Source: Gnetum montanum
Lineage: Eukaryota; Streptophyta; Gnetopsida; Gnetales; Gnetaceae
Length of the DNA stretch: 36,002 nucleotides
Reading direction: 5' to 3'
Assembly (NCBI GenBank): GCA_015680685.1
Contig: MNCI01006533.1
Location: 4,691 to 40,692 of the forward strand
The position numbers and the translations under genes are program-made. Position 1 is the first letter of the stretch, and every line of letters begins with the position of its first letter. The notes beneath the pieces are model-generated. The model ran no database searches, was not told the DNA's origin, and was given only the letters and a program-made list of their open reading frames with translations. Below are positions 20,720-30,869 of this stretch, piece by piece.

Positions 20720-21140
20720 TCCATTTACCACTACGCATGCTCTGTTGAATGATTTCAGGCACAAATTGCCATGGGCTTGATTTGATCAACCAAACCGAGT
20801 TTGTCCACCATGGGAAATGGAATGACGTTTGTAGAGGCCCCATCATCAACGTGTACCCTTCAGATCTTGTATTGGTTGACCCAAATTATGAGGAGCATGG
20901 GAACTATTGTACCTGATCCTTTTTAGGATCATCCTTAATGGACTTATCATGAAATGTCAAATGATCTGGCTGCGGTTCCTCAGCTGTAGGGGGAAGCATG
21001 ATAGCATGGATGGCTTTCTCCTCTACTAGCATGTTTTCATCAACTGGAATTGATGTTAACATGTGAACCATTGCCTTGCAGTGTGTAGTGGAAGTCATTA
21101 CCAAGTCATATAGGCTCAAAGTTGTATTTTTTTGTTTCAA
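20560..21140 (-). pseudogene. Element C gag-protease junction and protease
   Basis: On the minus strand, 21140-20904 is an open linker (KQKNTTLSLYDLVMTSTTHC). Around 20850-20790 the sequence reads VDDGASTNVIPFPMVDKLGL, a retropepsin active-site loop (D-D-G-A variant, common in plant elements), followed by VDQIKPMAIC. After one frameshift, 20764-20576 gives RACVVVNGIVHINFVVGEQF, then VFIMIEENPGFNLILGRSWL, the flap and C-terminal helix of the domain. The protease is thus essentially complete apart from the shift and stops. It would process C's Gag and, in trans, nothing else visible here. The tail is tandemly duplicated to the left. Confidence 0.8.
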
Positions 21141-23331
21141 AGCTTATTTAACTTGCTTGAGGGAATTAAGAAGATCATGCTTGCCACCTTGTTACTTGTT
21201 ACCTCTTTCCTCCTCCATTCGTCCTAGGAGACGAATCTCGAGAGGGGGGGGGGGGGGGAGGGAAGTTTCAGGTTGAGAATTAGGCTTTCTTAGGCAGGAA
21301 GGTGACGATTGCATGTGTGCATTTTTATTAGTTTTTGGTAAAAAAGGGGACATGGGCTTTGAGGCCAAGGGGGTAGGCTTGGGGGGGCCTAATTTAGTGC
21401 GTTCCTTAGCGATTTTGTCCATTGAATGCTCTTCCTATTTTTTCGAATAGGGAGGCTACGGTGCTATTTTTGTTGCTTGGCTTTGTGTGGTAGTGGGGCT
21501 TGAATGTTTTGACACCTTAATGAAGAATGGTTCCTATTGTGTTGGTGCAGGTGGCAGTGCAACTTTGAGCACAAAGGGTGTGAGGGTGGATGCCTGAGGT
21601 CTTTGCTAGCTTCAATCGTGTCTTGGATTCTCTTGGTCTGAGTAAAGGCTTGATTGAGGGAGCGTGGGGCTCGGGAGTAAAGCTTTGACTTAATGAAGTC
21701 GTTTACTACTCTCTTAAATATGGCCAAAAAGTGGGCCTTAGCAATAGGCTGGTGTATCTCATTCAAAGTGGTAGTTCACCACTGTATGAATCTCTGCAGA
21801 CTCTAGTGGGTCTTGCTTAACACCCGTGAGTTGATCCAATGTGACCTCTGGTTTCAGGTTGTATTTGAAGTAGGTCAAAAAATGGCTTAATAGCTCTTCT
21901 AGGGTGGAAATGGAGGCACATGAGAGTGCGTGGTACCAATCCAGAGCTTTTCCTATCAGGGACATGACAAAGACACGGATGATGGTGTGTGGCCATTGTT
22001 GCAATAGTAGAGATTTAGATCTAAATGTTAGCAAATGCGCATTGGGATTGCCCTCTCTATTATATTTTGTAAATTGGGGGAGCGAGACCCTGGGGGGTAA
22101 CATGAGCATAGGCATGGTAGGGCTGATGGGGTGATCATAGTAAACATCCATGACCTATACGGTGTCAGAATTGGTGGCTTTAAGCCACTTGATTTCTTCA
22201 GTTAGGGTCTAGATGAGTTGGAAAGCTTGATCCAAAACCAAAGATGTAGCAGGGGGTTGTGAGGATTCCTGAGAAACCATCATATGCAATGTTGTTGGGG
22301 TGGTAGCCTATCTCATGGGGGGTGCCATTGGAGCTACTCCAACAAGTGATGCTGCTTGGGTGGTCCACCACCCAGAGGGTGGTGTTGTTGGGGCAACAAC
22401 TATTGGTGGTTTTGTGGGGTTGGTAGTTTGCCTGATTGGTGGGGTGGCCCATAGCCCTATGTTTGGTTGTACTACATGCAAAAGCTGGTGTGCTTGGGGT
22501 TGCATGTAGTGTGACATTAGAGAAGGTTGCGCAGTGGGAAAAGAAGTGGTTGGTGCCCACCATGCGGTTGAGACTAGGCTAGCTACTGGTGGTGGGACGG
22601 GTGTAGACGATGAACCAGGGGTGAAGCTTACATGCGATTGTGACATGGGAAAAGTATGGAATTATGGTAGTGTAGTCATGATTGATGTTGAGTATGATGC
22701 TAGGGAAGATTGAGAAGGAAGGGTGACTGGGAAAGAAGTTGAAGGGCCCACTTGCTGGTACGTTGAATGTACAAGATGGCTGCCCATGGCTGACAAAGGT
22801 GTAGGTTGTGGTGGAGTTGTGGTAACCATGAAGGGGGCAGAAGTAAAGAGCGAGTTCAATCAAAAGATAGTAGTGGGAGGGATAACTGTAGCGTACATTT
22901 GGCCACCACCTTTGGAGTGGGAGTCCAAGTCTTCCTATCCATCTTGGAACACTTCATCGTAATGAGATGCTGTGTCCAATGGACCTACTGACTCGCATCA
23001 ACTAGTCTAAGATCCATTGATATGATTCAGTCAACGGGATGGTGACATCAGGGATAGGGATGAACTCCCTCCCATTCTAGTGGAGGAACTTGAAGTTACA
23101 TTTATCCTCGAGTTCCTAGTGGTCCAAGGATAGATTCGCTTGGACCTTTGCACAGAGGAAGTCGTATCGCTCTGTGTCTTGGGCCAAGTGCTTGGGTGAC
23201 AGGTGCTATAGTATAAGGGATTAACATGGTGCCAGCACTAGGCTAAGTAGCCACTCAGGACTTGTTGTGTTTTGGACCGAGTAGGGAGCCTCTAGGTTCA
23301 AGGTGGTGATGATAGTGGTTGTAGGAATCAT
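21141..23331 (-). pseudogene. Element C gag
   Basis: Probable start ATG at 23331 (MIPTTTIITTLNLEAPY). The N-terminal part (23331-22900) contains HLAQDTERYDFLCAKVQANL and FIPIPDVTIPLTESYQWILD. A long Pro/Thr/Gln-rich region follows (22860-22250). The gag core at 22151-21759 has 130 open codons: VSLPQFTKYNREGNPNAHLL, LIGKALDWYHALSCASISTL, then LSHFLTYFKYN and LDQLTGVKQDPLES, an excellent match to the Retrotrans_gag pattern (FxG..DPxxHL, ALDWY, LDQL..KQ). The C-terminal part is basic and Pro-rich, with a poly-Pro run encoded by a 15-C tract (21244-21258 on the plus strand). No zinc knuckle was seen. Stops are fewer than in A or B, fitting a younger insertion. Confidence 0.85.
21244..21258. repeat. 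Homopolymer tract G15 / C15 inside gag of element C
   Basis: Fifteen consecutive G on the plus strand, read as Pro codons in gag on the minus strand. Its length is likely variable or misread, and it could form a quadruplex. The gag frame depends on the exact count. Confidence 0.8.
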
Positions 23332-23665
23332 CTTCTATTGTAAGATAGAAATTGTAAAAGAGAGAAACTGAAACTGGGTATGTTGGGGAGTTATGCTTAC
23401 TATGCTAAGTAGGAGTGTTATGCTAGAAGGATTGCTATGTTGTACTAGGTGTAGGCAGTGTGGGGTGGTAAATAGAGTAAACATGGTATAGTAAACAATT
23501 GGAGGCTTTCATCCTATTGGGTCCTAGAGGAATCGTTGTTCTGACCAGTTTGCACCACACGATGCATAGACAATCACAAGGGTGTCATGTCTATGCTAGT
23601 AGGTGACAGGGTACAAACAACGTGAAAGATTACCCATGATATGAGAAAAGGACACCAAAGACCCT
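23332..23665 (-). other. Element C leader between primer site and gag
   Basis: About 330 bp with no recognisable gene, between the 5' LTR/primer site (right) and the gag ATG (left). It would contain the packaging signal. Several TATGCTA-type motifs occur near 23395-23440. Confidence 0.5.
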
Positions 23666-23683
23666 CCTTCTAGTGCCAAAAAC
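23666..23683 (-). other. Candidate primer-binding site of element C
   Basis: Directly after the 5' LTR on the minus strand the sequence is GTTTTTGGCACTAGAAGGAG. TGGCACTAGAAGGAGGG is in the right place and starts TGG as plant primer sites do. It is not the tRNA-Asp type used by A and B. I cannot name the tRNA with confidence. Confidence 0.5.
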
Positions 23684-24340
23684 TGTAGCAACCGAAAATG
23701 TTGGTGGCTGGAACACTAAGAGGTCACTGAGCATACAAACTAACCCTGGATCTGTGCAAGGGCCATGCTAGATGTAAATGGATGCGGGGTGCCCTGAACA
23801 GTCTGCTCAATCAAACAGGGACTTAATTAGTGTACAATAACCTTTTGTAAACATTTGTCTTGGAGGCGTTATATGCAAGTTGAAACAGTAAGCGACAAAC
23901 GTAAAATGATGAAAAATAATGCAAGATATGATAATAGCAAACAAAGAATGAAATAGGCTTGGGTGAGAAAGTGCACCACCCTAAGATCAGGGGATTTGAT
24001 CTTTGCTTGATTGAAGAAGGTGTACAATAGATGACATTGTGGATAGGCATAGCTTGCAACAAAGTAGTATGGTCATAGCTCCTTAAACTATTGTTAACAA
24101 CTTGCTAATAGGAACCCTTTGCTTGCTAGTCTGCTTGCCAAAGCTAATTGCTAGGAAGCCAAAATACCAGAATGCCAAACATGCTCAAAAGCCAACCATG
24201 CTAAAAAAATGCCAGAAGCCAACCACAGGAAAGATGAGGCCAAAAGCCAACCATGCAAAAAGCCAACCACGCTAGAATGCTCCAAGCCAACCATAGGAAT
24301 GATCAATCCAAAAGACAACCCTTTGAACATTGTTTGTCAG

Positions 24341-24350
24341 GGTATTTATA
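24341..24350 (-). promoter_or_regulatory. TATA box of element C's 5' LTR
   Basis: TATAAATACC on the minus strand, conserved in the left LTR (11534-11541). It defines the U3/R boundary and drives gag leftwards, so it faces against the antisense gene's TATA box at 14259. Confidence 0.6.
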
Positions 24351-24804
24351 CGGCCACAAGTGGGAAAAAAATATGGTTTGGATGCCACATGTCTTGGGTC
24401 CTACAGAGTGCAAACGTGACTATGCCATGCTACTGTGTGATGCTAGGTGTGAAAACTACTATGCTATGACCATACCCTTCAAGCTACATGTGCCAAAGTC
24501 CAACGAAATGCCATGTTTATTATAGAGAAAAAATACCAATAATGAATGTAAAGTGGATCCTATGCTATAGGACTACATCTTCCGTACTCTTGTGAGTAGT
24601 GTTAAGTGTAGGAACAACTTTAGGGGATTGTCAGGGGGTGTAAAACAAGGAAAACTTGCTGATTTTGTTTGTTGAAAAGATGCTGGGATGAGAGTAACCA
24701 TGAATAATAAGTTCTGGAGCTAATTGAAGATGTCCTAGGGCTCCCACATGAGTGTTACACTATTTACGCTACCCAGTGTATTGGCGTAGTCATAAACAGT
24801 CACA

Positions 24805-24836
24805 CGCTATGCTATGCTATGCTACGTAGCGTAGCT
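24805..24836. repeat. GCTATGCTA-type tandem and palindromic motif
   Basis: CGCTATGCTATGCTATGC followed by TACGTAGCGTAGC forms a short tandem run with a palindromic centre (GCTACGTAGC). Variants occur many times within element C only, in LTRs, leader and introns. Confidence 0.7.
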
Positions 24837-25935
24837 GCTAGTCTTGAAAGAAATGTTTCCTAAAAGCCGAAAACATCTATTTGAGGCCTGGCTAGACAAG
24901 CAACTGCAACTTTGTCTTTCATGCTAGAAGGTCTTGGGACTTGTTGAGTTCATCCTTGGGACACTTTGGTGTTTTGCATCCTCACTACATTGTGCTATAG
25001 TGTAGCAGCCACTATGACATTCATCTTCATAGGATCTATAATGCTTTGTCAAGAAACCTTGCTTGAGGCTCGAGGGCTAAGTGGGATAGGTAGTTTTGGA
25101 GGCTGAAGTATGGCCAAGTGCAATCCTCTTATTGGAACCACTTGGTAGAGGTCCTTTGTACATTTTGTCCTTGCTACACTATGCTACACTAGGTGGCATA
25201 GCACAGCGTAGCACCCAGTTTGGCTTGGATTCTGACTCAATCTTGCAAATATTTTGTCATGGAATGTCAGTCATGTTCTGGCATGTTAGTAGAGCAAACC
25301 TATTTGATGGTTGAAGCATGGGCAAACATGCCTACTCCATTAGAGCCATCTAAGTAGGAGTATTATCAAAGTGCATCCCTACTACGTTGTGCTATGCTGC
25401 GTAGCATAGCATAACATAGCACTCAAATTGTAATGATTTCTGATAAAAATTGCCACATTTTGTTGCGTCATGTTACTCATGCATCAAGGATGAAGTGGGG
25501 CAGATATCCTAAAGGACTGAATCATTGTCAATTTGCATCTTTTGCGTGCAATCAGTCTCCCCTAGGCCTATTATGCTGTGTAGCGTAGCAGGTTCCTGCA
25601 ATTAGAAAACTTGCCGAACTATTTAGTCCATCCTAAACACCTTTGACAGTTCCTAGCATGGTCCCTGGGTAGACTATTAGCCAGGTAAAGTGTCGAGTTG
25701 GGCAAGCTAGAAGGTGTAGCAAGCCTATTAGCCCGAGAGATAGAAACTTTTTTGGACTATATGGTCTACCCCTAGTGCCTCTTTCATGCAAACTGGCCTT
25801 GTGGTTGGATGCCATGTTAATTGTGCCACAGAGGGTATTGTCTACATAGTCCAACATGTCACCATGCTTGTGAGGACCCTTGCCCACATTCCAGGACTGC
25901 TAAATCATGAGAGTCCCAAAATTTATGGTGTTTCA

Positions 25936-25940
25936 ATATC
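25936..25940. repeat. Target-site duplication of element C, right copy (ATATC)
   Basis: 4/5 match to ATATA at 10854-10858; the single difference is at the last base. Confidence 0.8.
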
Positions 25941-26640
25941 CAGAGCTAACAAGAATCGATCCAAGGATATGCTAACATCACATCTACACTGACCTAACCA
26001 TGAAGCCTAAAAGGCAACTGTAGAGACTGCTGAATCCCAAATTAAACAAATCATCAAAGAGGAAATAGAGCAACTCCTCAAGGCAGGGTTCATCCATCCC
26101 ACCATGGATAGTGAGTGGATTAGTCCAGTCATAATTGTATCAAAGAAGGGTGGCAATGATGGGTTTGCATCGACTTTAGGCTATTGAATATGGAAACATT
26201 TAAAGATCATTTTCCTTTTCCATTTGTGGATCAAGTGTTAGACAACATATCTGGGCATTTTTATTATAGCTTCTTGGATGGTTATGTGGCTATAACCAAA
26301 TCCAAATTATGCCAAAAGATTAGGCCAAGACAACATTCATAAGTCCCTAGGGAATTTTGCATATTGTAAAATGCCATTTGGTTTGTGCAATGCCCCTACA
26401 ACATTTCAATGCTTGGTCCTTAGTATCTTTCAATAGTAGATTGGTTGTGGTGTTGAAGTCTTTATGGATGCCTGTTCCACCTATGGAGTTACCTTTTGAG
26501 CAAGCCTTGGATTGACTTGAGCAAGTACTGAAGAGATGTGTAGAGACAAACCTATGGCTCAACTAGCAAAAGTGCCAACTCATGATCCAAGAAAGCATTG
26601 TGCTTGGGCATTGAATTTTAGAAAAAGGGATTAAGGTAGA
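25941..26640 (+). pseudogene. Element B reverse transcriptase, remainder
   Basis: The frame resumes directly from 10857: ELTRIDPRIC, stop, HHIYTDLTMKPKRQ, corresponding to the GIDPxIxxHxI...KPVRQ stretch of gypsy RTs. After a frameshift comes EEIEQLLKAGFIHPTMDSEW, then ISPVIIVSKKGG, and at 26356-26406 FAYCKMPFGLCNAPTTFQ, the strongly conserved fingers/palm motif. The catalytic motif that should read (Y/F)MDDF reads FMDAC (26464-26478). Part of the palm around 26180-26340 is shifted between frames. About seven stops/frameshifts in all. It would have copied the element RNA into DNA. Confidence 0.88.
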
Positions 26641-27290
26641 CCTAGAAAAAATAAGGGTCATCCAAGGAATAAGACACAAACTAGAGATTTTTAAAGATGT
26701 TCAGTCATTCCTTGGACACACTGGCTACTACCAATGATTCATAGAGAATTTCTCTAAGATTGCAAAGCTATTGATAAAGCTTACAAAGAAAGATACACCT
26801 TTCATCTAGATCAATGAATGTGAACATGCATTCCAAAAATTAAAGGAGAAACTTGTAGAAACACCAATCCTACGAGCACTAGAATAGTCCAAACCTTTTC
26901 ATATAATGATAGATGCATCTAACTATGCTTTGGGAGTAGTACTCATGTAGATGAATGATAAGAAATGTACATATTACATCCATTGAGTGAGTCAAAGCAT
27001 TGTGGGAGCACAATTAAATTACACCACCATGTAGAAAGAACTAATGGTAGTGGTGTACATGCTAGAAAGGTTTAGGCACTATGTGCTTGGTTATAAAGTA
27101 TTTGTGCATATGAACCACAGTGTAATCTGCTTTCTCATGAATAAGCCAATGGTGAGCCCTTATGTCATACAGTGGCTTGTGATCTTACAGGAATTCAACC
27201 TCACTATGGTAGATTGAAACAGGATCAAGAATGTGGTCGTTGACCATCTCTCTTCCTTAAGATGGGATAATAAAGAGGAGGAGAGCTGAC
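26641..27290 (+). pseudogene. Element B RT connection and RNase H
   Basis: 26690-26860 gives the RT thumb/connection (SFLGHTGYY-like, then ENFSKIAKLLIKLTKKDTPF). The RNase H domain follows: PFHIMIDASNYALGVVL (first catalytic Asp kept), LNYTTM.KELMVVVYMLERF (Glu kept), RHYVLGYKVFVHMNHS, where the usual HTDHS Asp is Asn, and QWLVILQEFNLTMVD, ending in VVVDHLSSL. The order and spacing are those of plant gypsy pol. In-frame TAG codons mostly stand where Gln or Trp is expected. The enzyme would have removed the RNA strand during reverse transcription. Confidence 0.88.
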
Positions 27291-28665
27291 TCTCTAATCA
27301 GTTTTTTATAGGAGCAATAAGTGAATAAATGCTTGCAAAAACAATATGGTATAATGGCATCCTCACCTATCTTCTTACTTAGGAGATGCCACAAGGCTTG
27401 GATTTTAGGAAGAAGTAACAATTTCTTCATCGGGCCAAATACTTCATGGAAATCAATGGACACCTTTACAAGGTATGTGTTGATGGTTTGATTCATTGGT
27501 GTGTCCCTGATGAAGATCAATTGCACATTATCTAGGATGCTCATGAAGGGCCTTGTAGAGGCCACTATGTAAGGAGATGCATAGCCATAAAAATCCTAAT
27601 GGTAGGATACTATTGGCCTATAATCTTTAGGAATGCCCACCAATTCATCAAGTCTTGTGAATGCTATCAATGAGATGGGGGAATGATCACTCACATGGAA
27701 GGTCCTCAATAGTGGATTCAACCACTTGAGCCTTTCAATATATGGGGAATTGACTTCATGGGTCCCATCACACCCATGTCCAACAAAAAGGTGTATATTA
27801 TAGGAGTAGTTAACTACTACAAAAAATGGGCAGAAGCAATAGCTGTTACTAATTGTACATCATCCATTGCTGCAAAATTTATACAATAAAATATTGTGAA
27901 TAGGTTTGGGATGCCATGTTCACTAATTTCTAATAATGGAACTCATTTCATAGGTGCCACCTTTAGAAAGTTAATACAATGCTTTGGGGTAGAACATAAA
28001 TTAACAACACCTTACCATCCCCAAGCCAATAGTCAAGCAGAGGTAACCAACCAAGAGATTACAAAAATACTAATGTGAACCATTAGCAAATATAGGAAGG
28101 ATTAGAGTATAAAACTTAATGATTCTCTTAGGGCTTACTTTTCAACTTGGAAACTTCCTATTGGCTATTCTCCCTACAAGTTAGTGTACAAGAAACTTCC
28201 AATTCTCTTGATTCAATTTGAGCTTTGTACACTCTCAATAGCTTATGATCTAAATCTTGACCTAAGTCTAGCATAGAAAGAAAGATTAATCAACCTAAAC
28301 ATGTTAGCTAAAAATCAATTAGTGGCCCTATCCTTGAATGAGGTGAACTAGGCATTCAACAAGAAACATCATGACCTTAGAATTAGGAAAGTAAAACTTT
28401 AACCAAGAGATAAGTTTCTCTACTAGAACTTCACACATGTACCCAAAAAGGCAAAATTCAAAACATTATGTAAGGGATCTTATATAATTGATAAAACCTT
28501 TCCCTCTGGGACCATGTTGATCTACAAGCCTGAATGCCCAAATAAAAGTAGTTGGTCAACATTCAACAAGTAACGCCTTTCCTTAAACCTAGATAGGCCA
28601 ATGCAATTACCACCTCGATGGATGGACAACCACATTCTATTTTTTGGATCTCATCCTATCAACTT
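27291..28665 (+). pseudogene. Element B integrase
   Basis: The zinc-binding region reads HEGPCRGHY (27541-) then FIKSCECYQ (27646-), the HHCC pattern. The catalytic core has WGIDFMGPI (27744-, first Asp), then NRFGMPCSLISNNGTHFIGA (27897-), where the usual SDNGTHF Asp is Asn, then HPQANSQAEVTNQEI (28017-), with the Glu present. The C-terminal part includes PRDKFLY and GSYIIDKTFPSGTMLIYKPE (28468-28530), the usual tail of plant gypsy integrases. One DDE Asp is lost by a G-to-A change, and several stops occur. It ends near an internal purine run at 28670. The enzyme would have inserted the element DNA, with the 5-bp duplication seen. Confidence 0.9.
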
Positions 28666-28682
28666 AGTCATGGGGGAGATGG
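28666..28682 (+). other. Internal polypurine-tract-like copy (TTAGTCATGGGGGAGAT)
   Basis: TTAGTCATGGGGG at the end of integrase is identical to the 13 bases that form the terminal polypurine tract before the 3' LTR (33988-34000). The two copies bracket the whole 5.3-kb extra region. Confidence 0.6.
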
Positions 28683-30300
28683 CCATTTGTGCTAACCATC
28701 AAATTGGCTTCTTTATTTTTCTACATTTTTGTTTTTCACATTTTTTATTTTTACAAATTATTTATTTTATAAATTCTTGATTTTTCAAATTTTTCAAATT
28801 TTACACCATCTTTAGTAGCTTTGAACCTTCTTGACTATTTTACATTTTCTTATATATTTTACTTTGTTTGGTTTGATTTAAATGTGCTATTTCCTCATTT
28901 TTGCCAATAAACAATGCTTTATTATCATAGGACATAGTGCCACTATTGCTATTTACTAATGATGGTTTTTTCTTAATGTTGTGATTATCAATGTCTAGTT
29001 TCTATTTTTGAATTTTGATATCTAATGACTTTGACATGGTTTATTTTTCATGGAATAGGTGGTGAGTCCATGTCATCTGCCCATCCAATGAACTCTATGG
29101 TTTCCCTTGTTTTGGGAATTTGAGGTATCCTCCATTAAAGAAACTTTTAATCAATCAATGACCTTGGTAGTTCCAAAATTAGGAGGGATTCAATGGTTTG
29201 TAAAGGGTGTGACTTCAAGAAGACTCAATACTCTTTGTACAATTCTACTTTCTTGAGTTCTTGAGTGTTTTTTCATGAATTTCTTACTGTTCCATACCAA
29301 CCATTAATAGGAAGTCAAATAATGTTGTTGCATGGTGTGGTTCCCATCTAAAAAAAACCAATGGGAATTTAAAGCAAAACCCTTCAACATGAATAAGTCC
29401 TTGCATGGTGTGGTTCCCATTTAAAAAAAAGAAAAAAAGAAAAAGAAAAAAAGAACAAAATAATGGAAATACAATGGAAATTTAAAGCACATCCATTGGA
29501 CAAATAAATAGGCTACAAGCATTGGTTATGGGACTTGAACAACATGCACCTATGTCTAAAAGTCCCCTCTAACTAAGGCCATCTCTCTCTCTCACTTCCT
29601 ACTTCTTTTGTTTTTCTCTTTATGAAGTGGTGATTGTCTTGTGGAAGCACTCTTGTGTCTTGAGAGGGTGGATTAGTCTTGAAGTGGTGATGTGAAGTCA
29701 CTGAAAGTGGCTCGTTTTGGTCTGGACTAAGGATGGAATTTCTTAGATCATTTTAAATACAACTTCCACAAGGGACTTCTTATGATCTTAATTTGGAACT
29801 CCATTCCATGTTCTCTATCATCCATCCATGTTTCCATAACTCACCTCACTACTAGGTTCTATGTTAGGCTCTATGTCTTGGTCTAATATGTTGGGATTCT
29901 TGGATAGATTCTTTTGGGTTGGTCCTTAACTCTTCATGACTATTAATTGACTATGGGGCTAATGAACTCTTCACGTGAGGTTATGCAAGGGAAGAAAGGA
30001 CATGAGCCTATTATCAGGAGGACCCACTTGCATAGCTTTTGGCTTGATTAGTTAAGGTTCCTTACCTTTGACATTACCACAATCCTATCTTTCGCATATT
30101 CCATTGAGTATTCTACATAGTACTCCTTAACCTTTTTCTTTCATTCATCCAAAAAATTAATTTTTCTCCATTTTTCCTCTTTAGCATCCTATTCTCATGT
30201 TTTCATGTTATTCTTGGTCCTTTAAGCTTTCATTTGATCCCAATTTCATCCAAAACTTTCTTGTATTTTGAAAGTTTGACCAAAGTCAATAGTAGTCAAT
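28683..30300 (+). other. Element B non-coding spacer after integrase
   Basis: It starts with a T-rich tract (28690-28870), then AT-rich DNA without coherent coding. It holds a direct repeat of TTGCATGGTGTGGTTCCCAT at 29328 and 29401 (period 73), the second copy followed by an A-rich tract with GAAAAA steps (29420-29450). CT-rich patches lie at 29580-29620 and 30130-30190. No domain recognised. Confidence 0.55.
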
Positions 30301-30312
30301 GATGGTTAATAG

Positions 30313-30452
30313 CTACATCGACAAGGCCTCGTCGATGCAGCCAACAATGTCAATGAGACCTTATCGATGAGGCCTCATCGATGTAGCAAAGAACATCAAT
30401 GAGGCCCTATCGATGAGGCCTCATCGACATAGTGCTTACATCCTATATATAT
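30313..30452 (+). promoter_or_regulatory. Internal U3-like promoter block in element B: palindromic GAGGCCTC boxes plus TATA
   Basis: Three boxes of the type ATCGATGAGGCCTCATCGAT occur in ~110 bp: imperfect at ~30316-30335, a perfect 20-bp palindrome at 30363-30382 and a perfect 18-bp palindrome at 30410-30427. They are followed by CCTATATATATC (30442-30453). The same kind of boxes followed by a TATA box occur in B's LTRs (6503-6612 and 34025-34150). After this block the sequence does not match the LTR, so it is not simply a solo LTR. It lies ~0.4-0.8 kb before ORF3, and a donor-like AAGGTAAGAT sits at 30596-30605. It may be a separate promoter for ORF3. Confidence 0.55.
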
Positions 30453-30869
30453 CATCGAGTACTTAGGAATTTTTCATTATTTTCTCATAACACATAGGGA
30501 GATTTTGTAATTTTTCAAAGCCAAAAACCTTCTAGAGCTCATAAATTTCCAATTTTTTGTCCAAGTTACTTTGTTTTTTGAGCATGTGCTTACTGAAGGT
30601 AAGATCTTTATTGTGGGGGCCTCAAACCTTAAGGTTTCCAATGAAAAATTGATGAAATTTTTTGGAAATTTTTTTCTAACTTCCCCCAAAGGGTTAATAA
30701 CCTTAATAGCATATAAACATCAAATTTTTTGATAGTTAACCCTTCCAACAATCCCCAAGATGATTTATTAATGATAATACATAAACAAAAAGATAATTGG
30801 AGTAATTAAATTAGCCATAATCACAACTTAGCCAAGTGTAACTATCCTTAAGAGATAAAGGTATCCCAA

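Larger units (their letters stand above)
10859..25935 (-). mobile_element. Element C: non-autonomous Ty3/gypsy-type retrotransposon (gag and PR only) with an antisense multi-exon gene
   Basis: 15,077 bp, both ends TG...CA, LTRs 10859-12802 and 23684-25935, 5-bp target duplication. Orientation is minus, because gag (23331 to ~21141) and protease (~21140-20560) read leftwards and the primer site would lie left of 23684. Left of the protease there is no recognisable RT, RNase H or integrase; instead come a 452-bp duplication, a tandem array, a plus-strand gene with introns (about 14.4-19.1 kb), a second tandem array, a spacer and the 3' LTR. Antisense extra ORFs are known from some plant gypsy elements (Tat lineage, e.g. 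Grande), but usually beside a complete pol. C would depend on pol supplied by another element. Both LTRs have diverged noticeably, so the insertion is old but younger than B. Confidence 0.85.
23684..25935 (-). repeat. Element C right LTR (its 5' LTR)
   Basis: 2,252 bp, the intact reference copy. On the plus strand it starts TGTAGCAACCGAAAATG and ends GGTGTTTCA. Many CCAACCATGC-type repeats lie at 24180-24320 and GCTATGCTA motifs at 24805-24836, 25185-25205 and 25385-25415. On the minus strand the TATA box is TATAAATACC (24341-24350), so transcription runs leftwards into gag. Identity to the left LTR is about 85% by eye over sampled stretches. Confidence 0.9.

Noticed and set aside
22300-22962. 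Plus-strand open frames over C's gag N-terminal region (22300-22509, 22723-22962)
   Set aside because: They are mirror frames of the Pro/Thr-rich gag on the minus strand; the minus frames connect to the gag core.
30313-30453. A solo LTR of the A/B family inside B
   Set aside because: Only the U3 palindromes and TATA resemble the LTR; the R/U5 part, LTR ends and a target duplication are not found.
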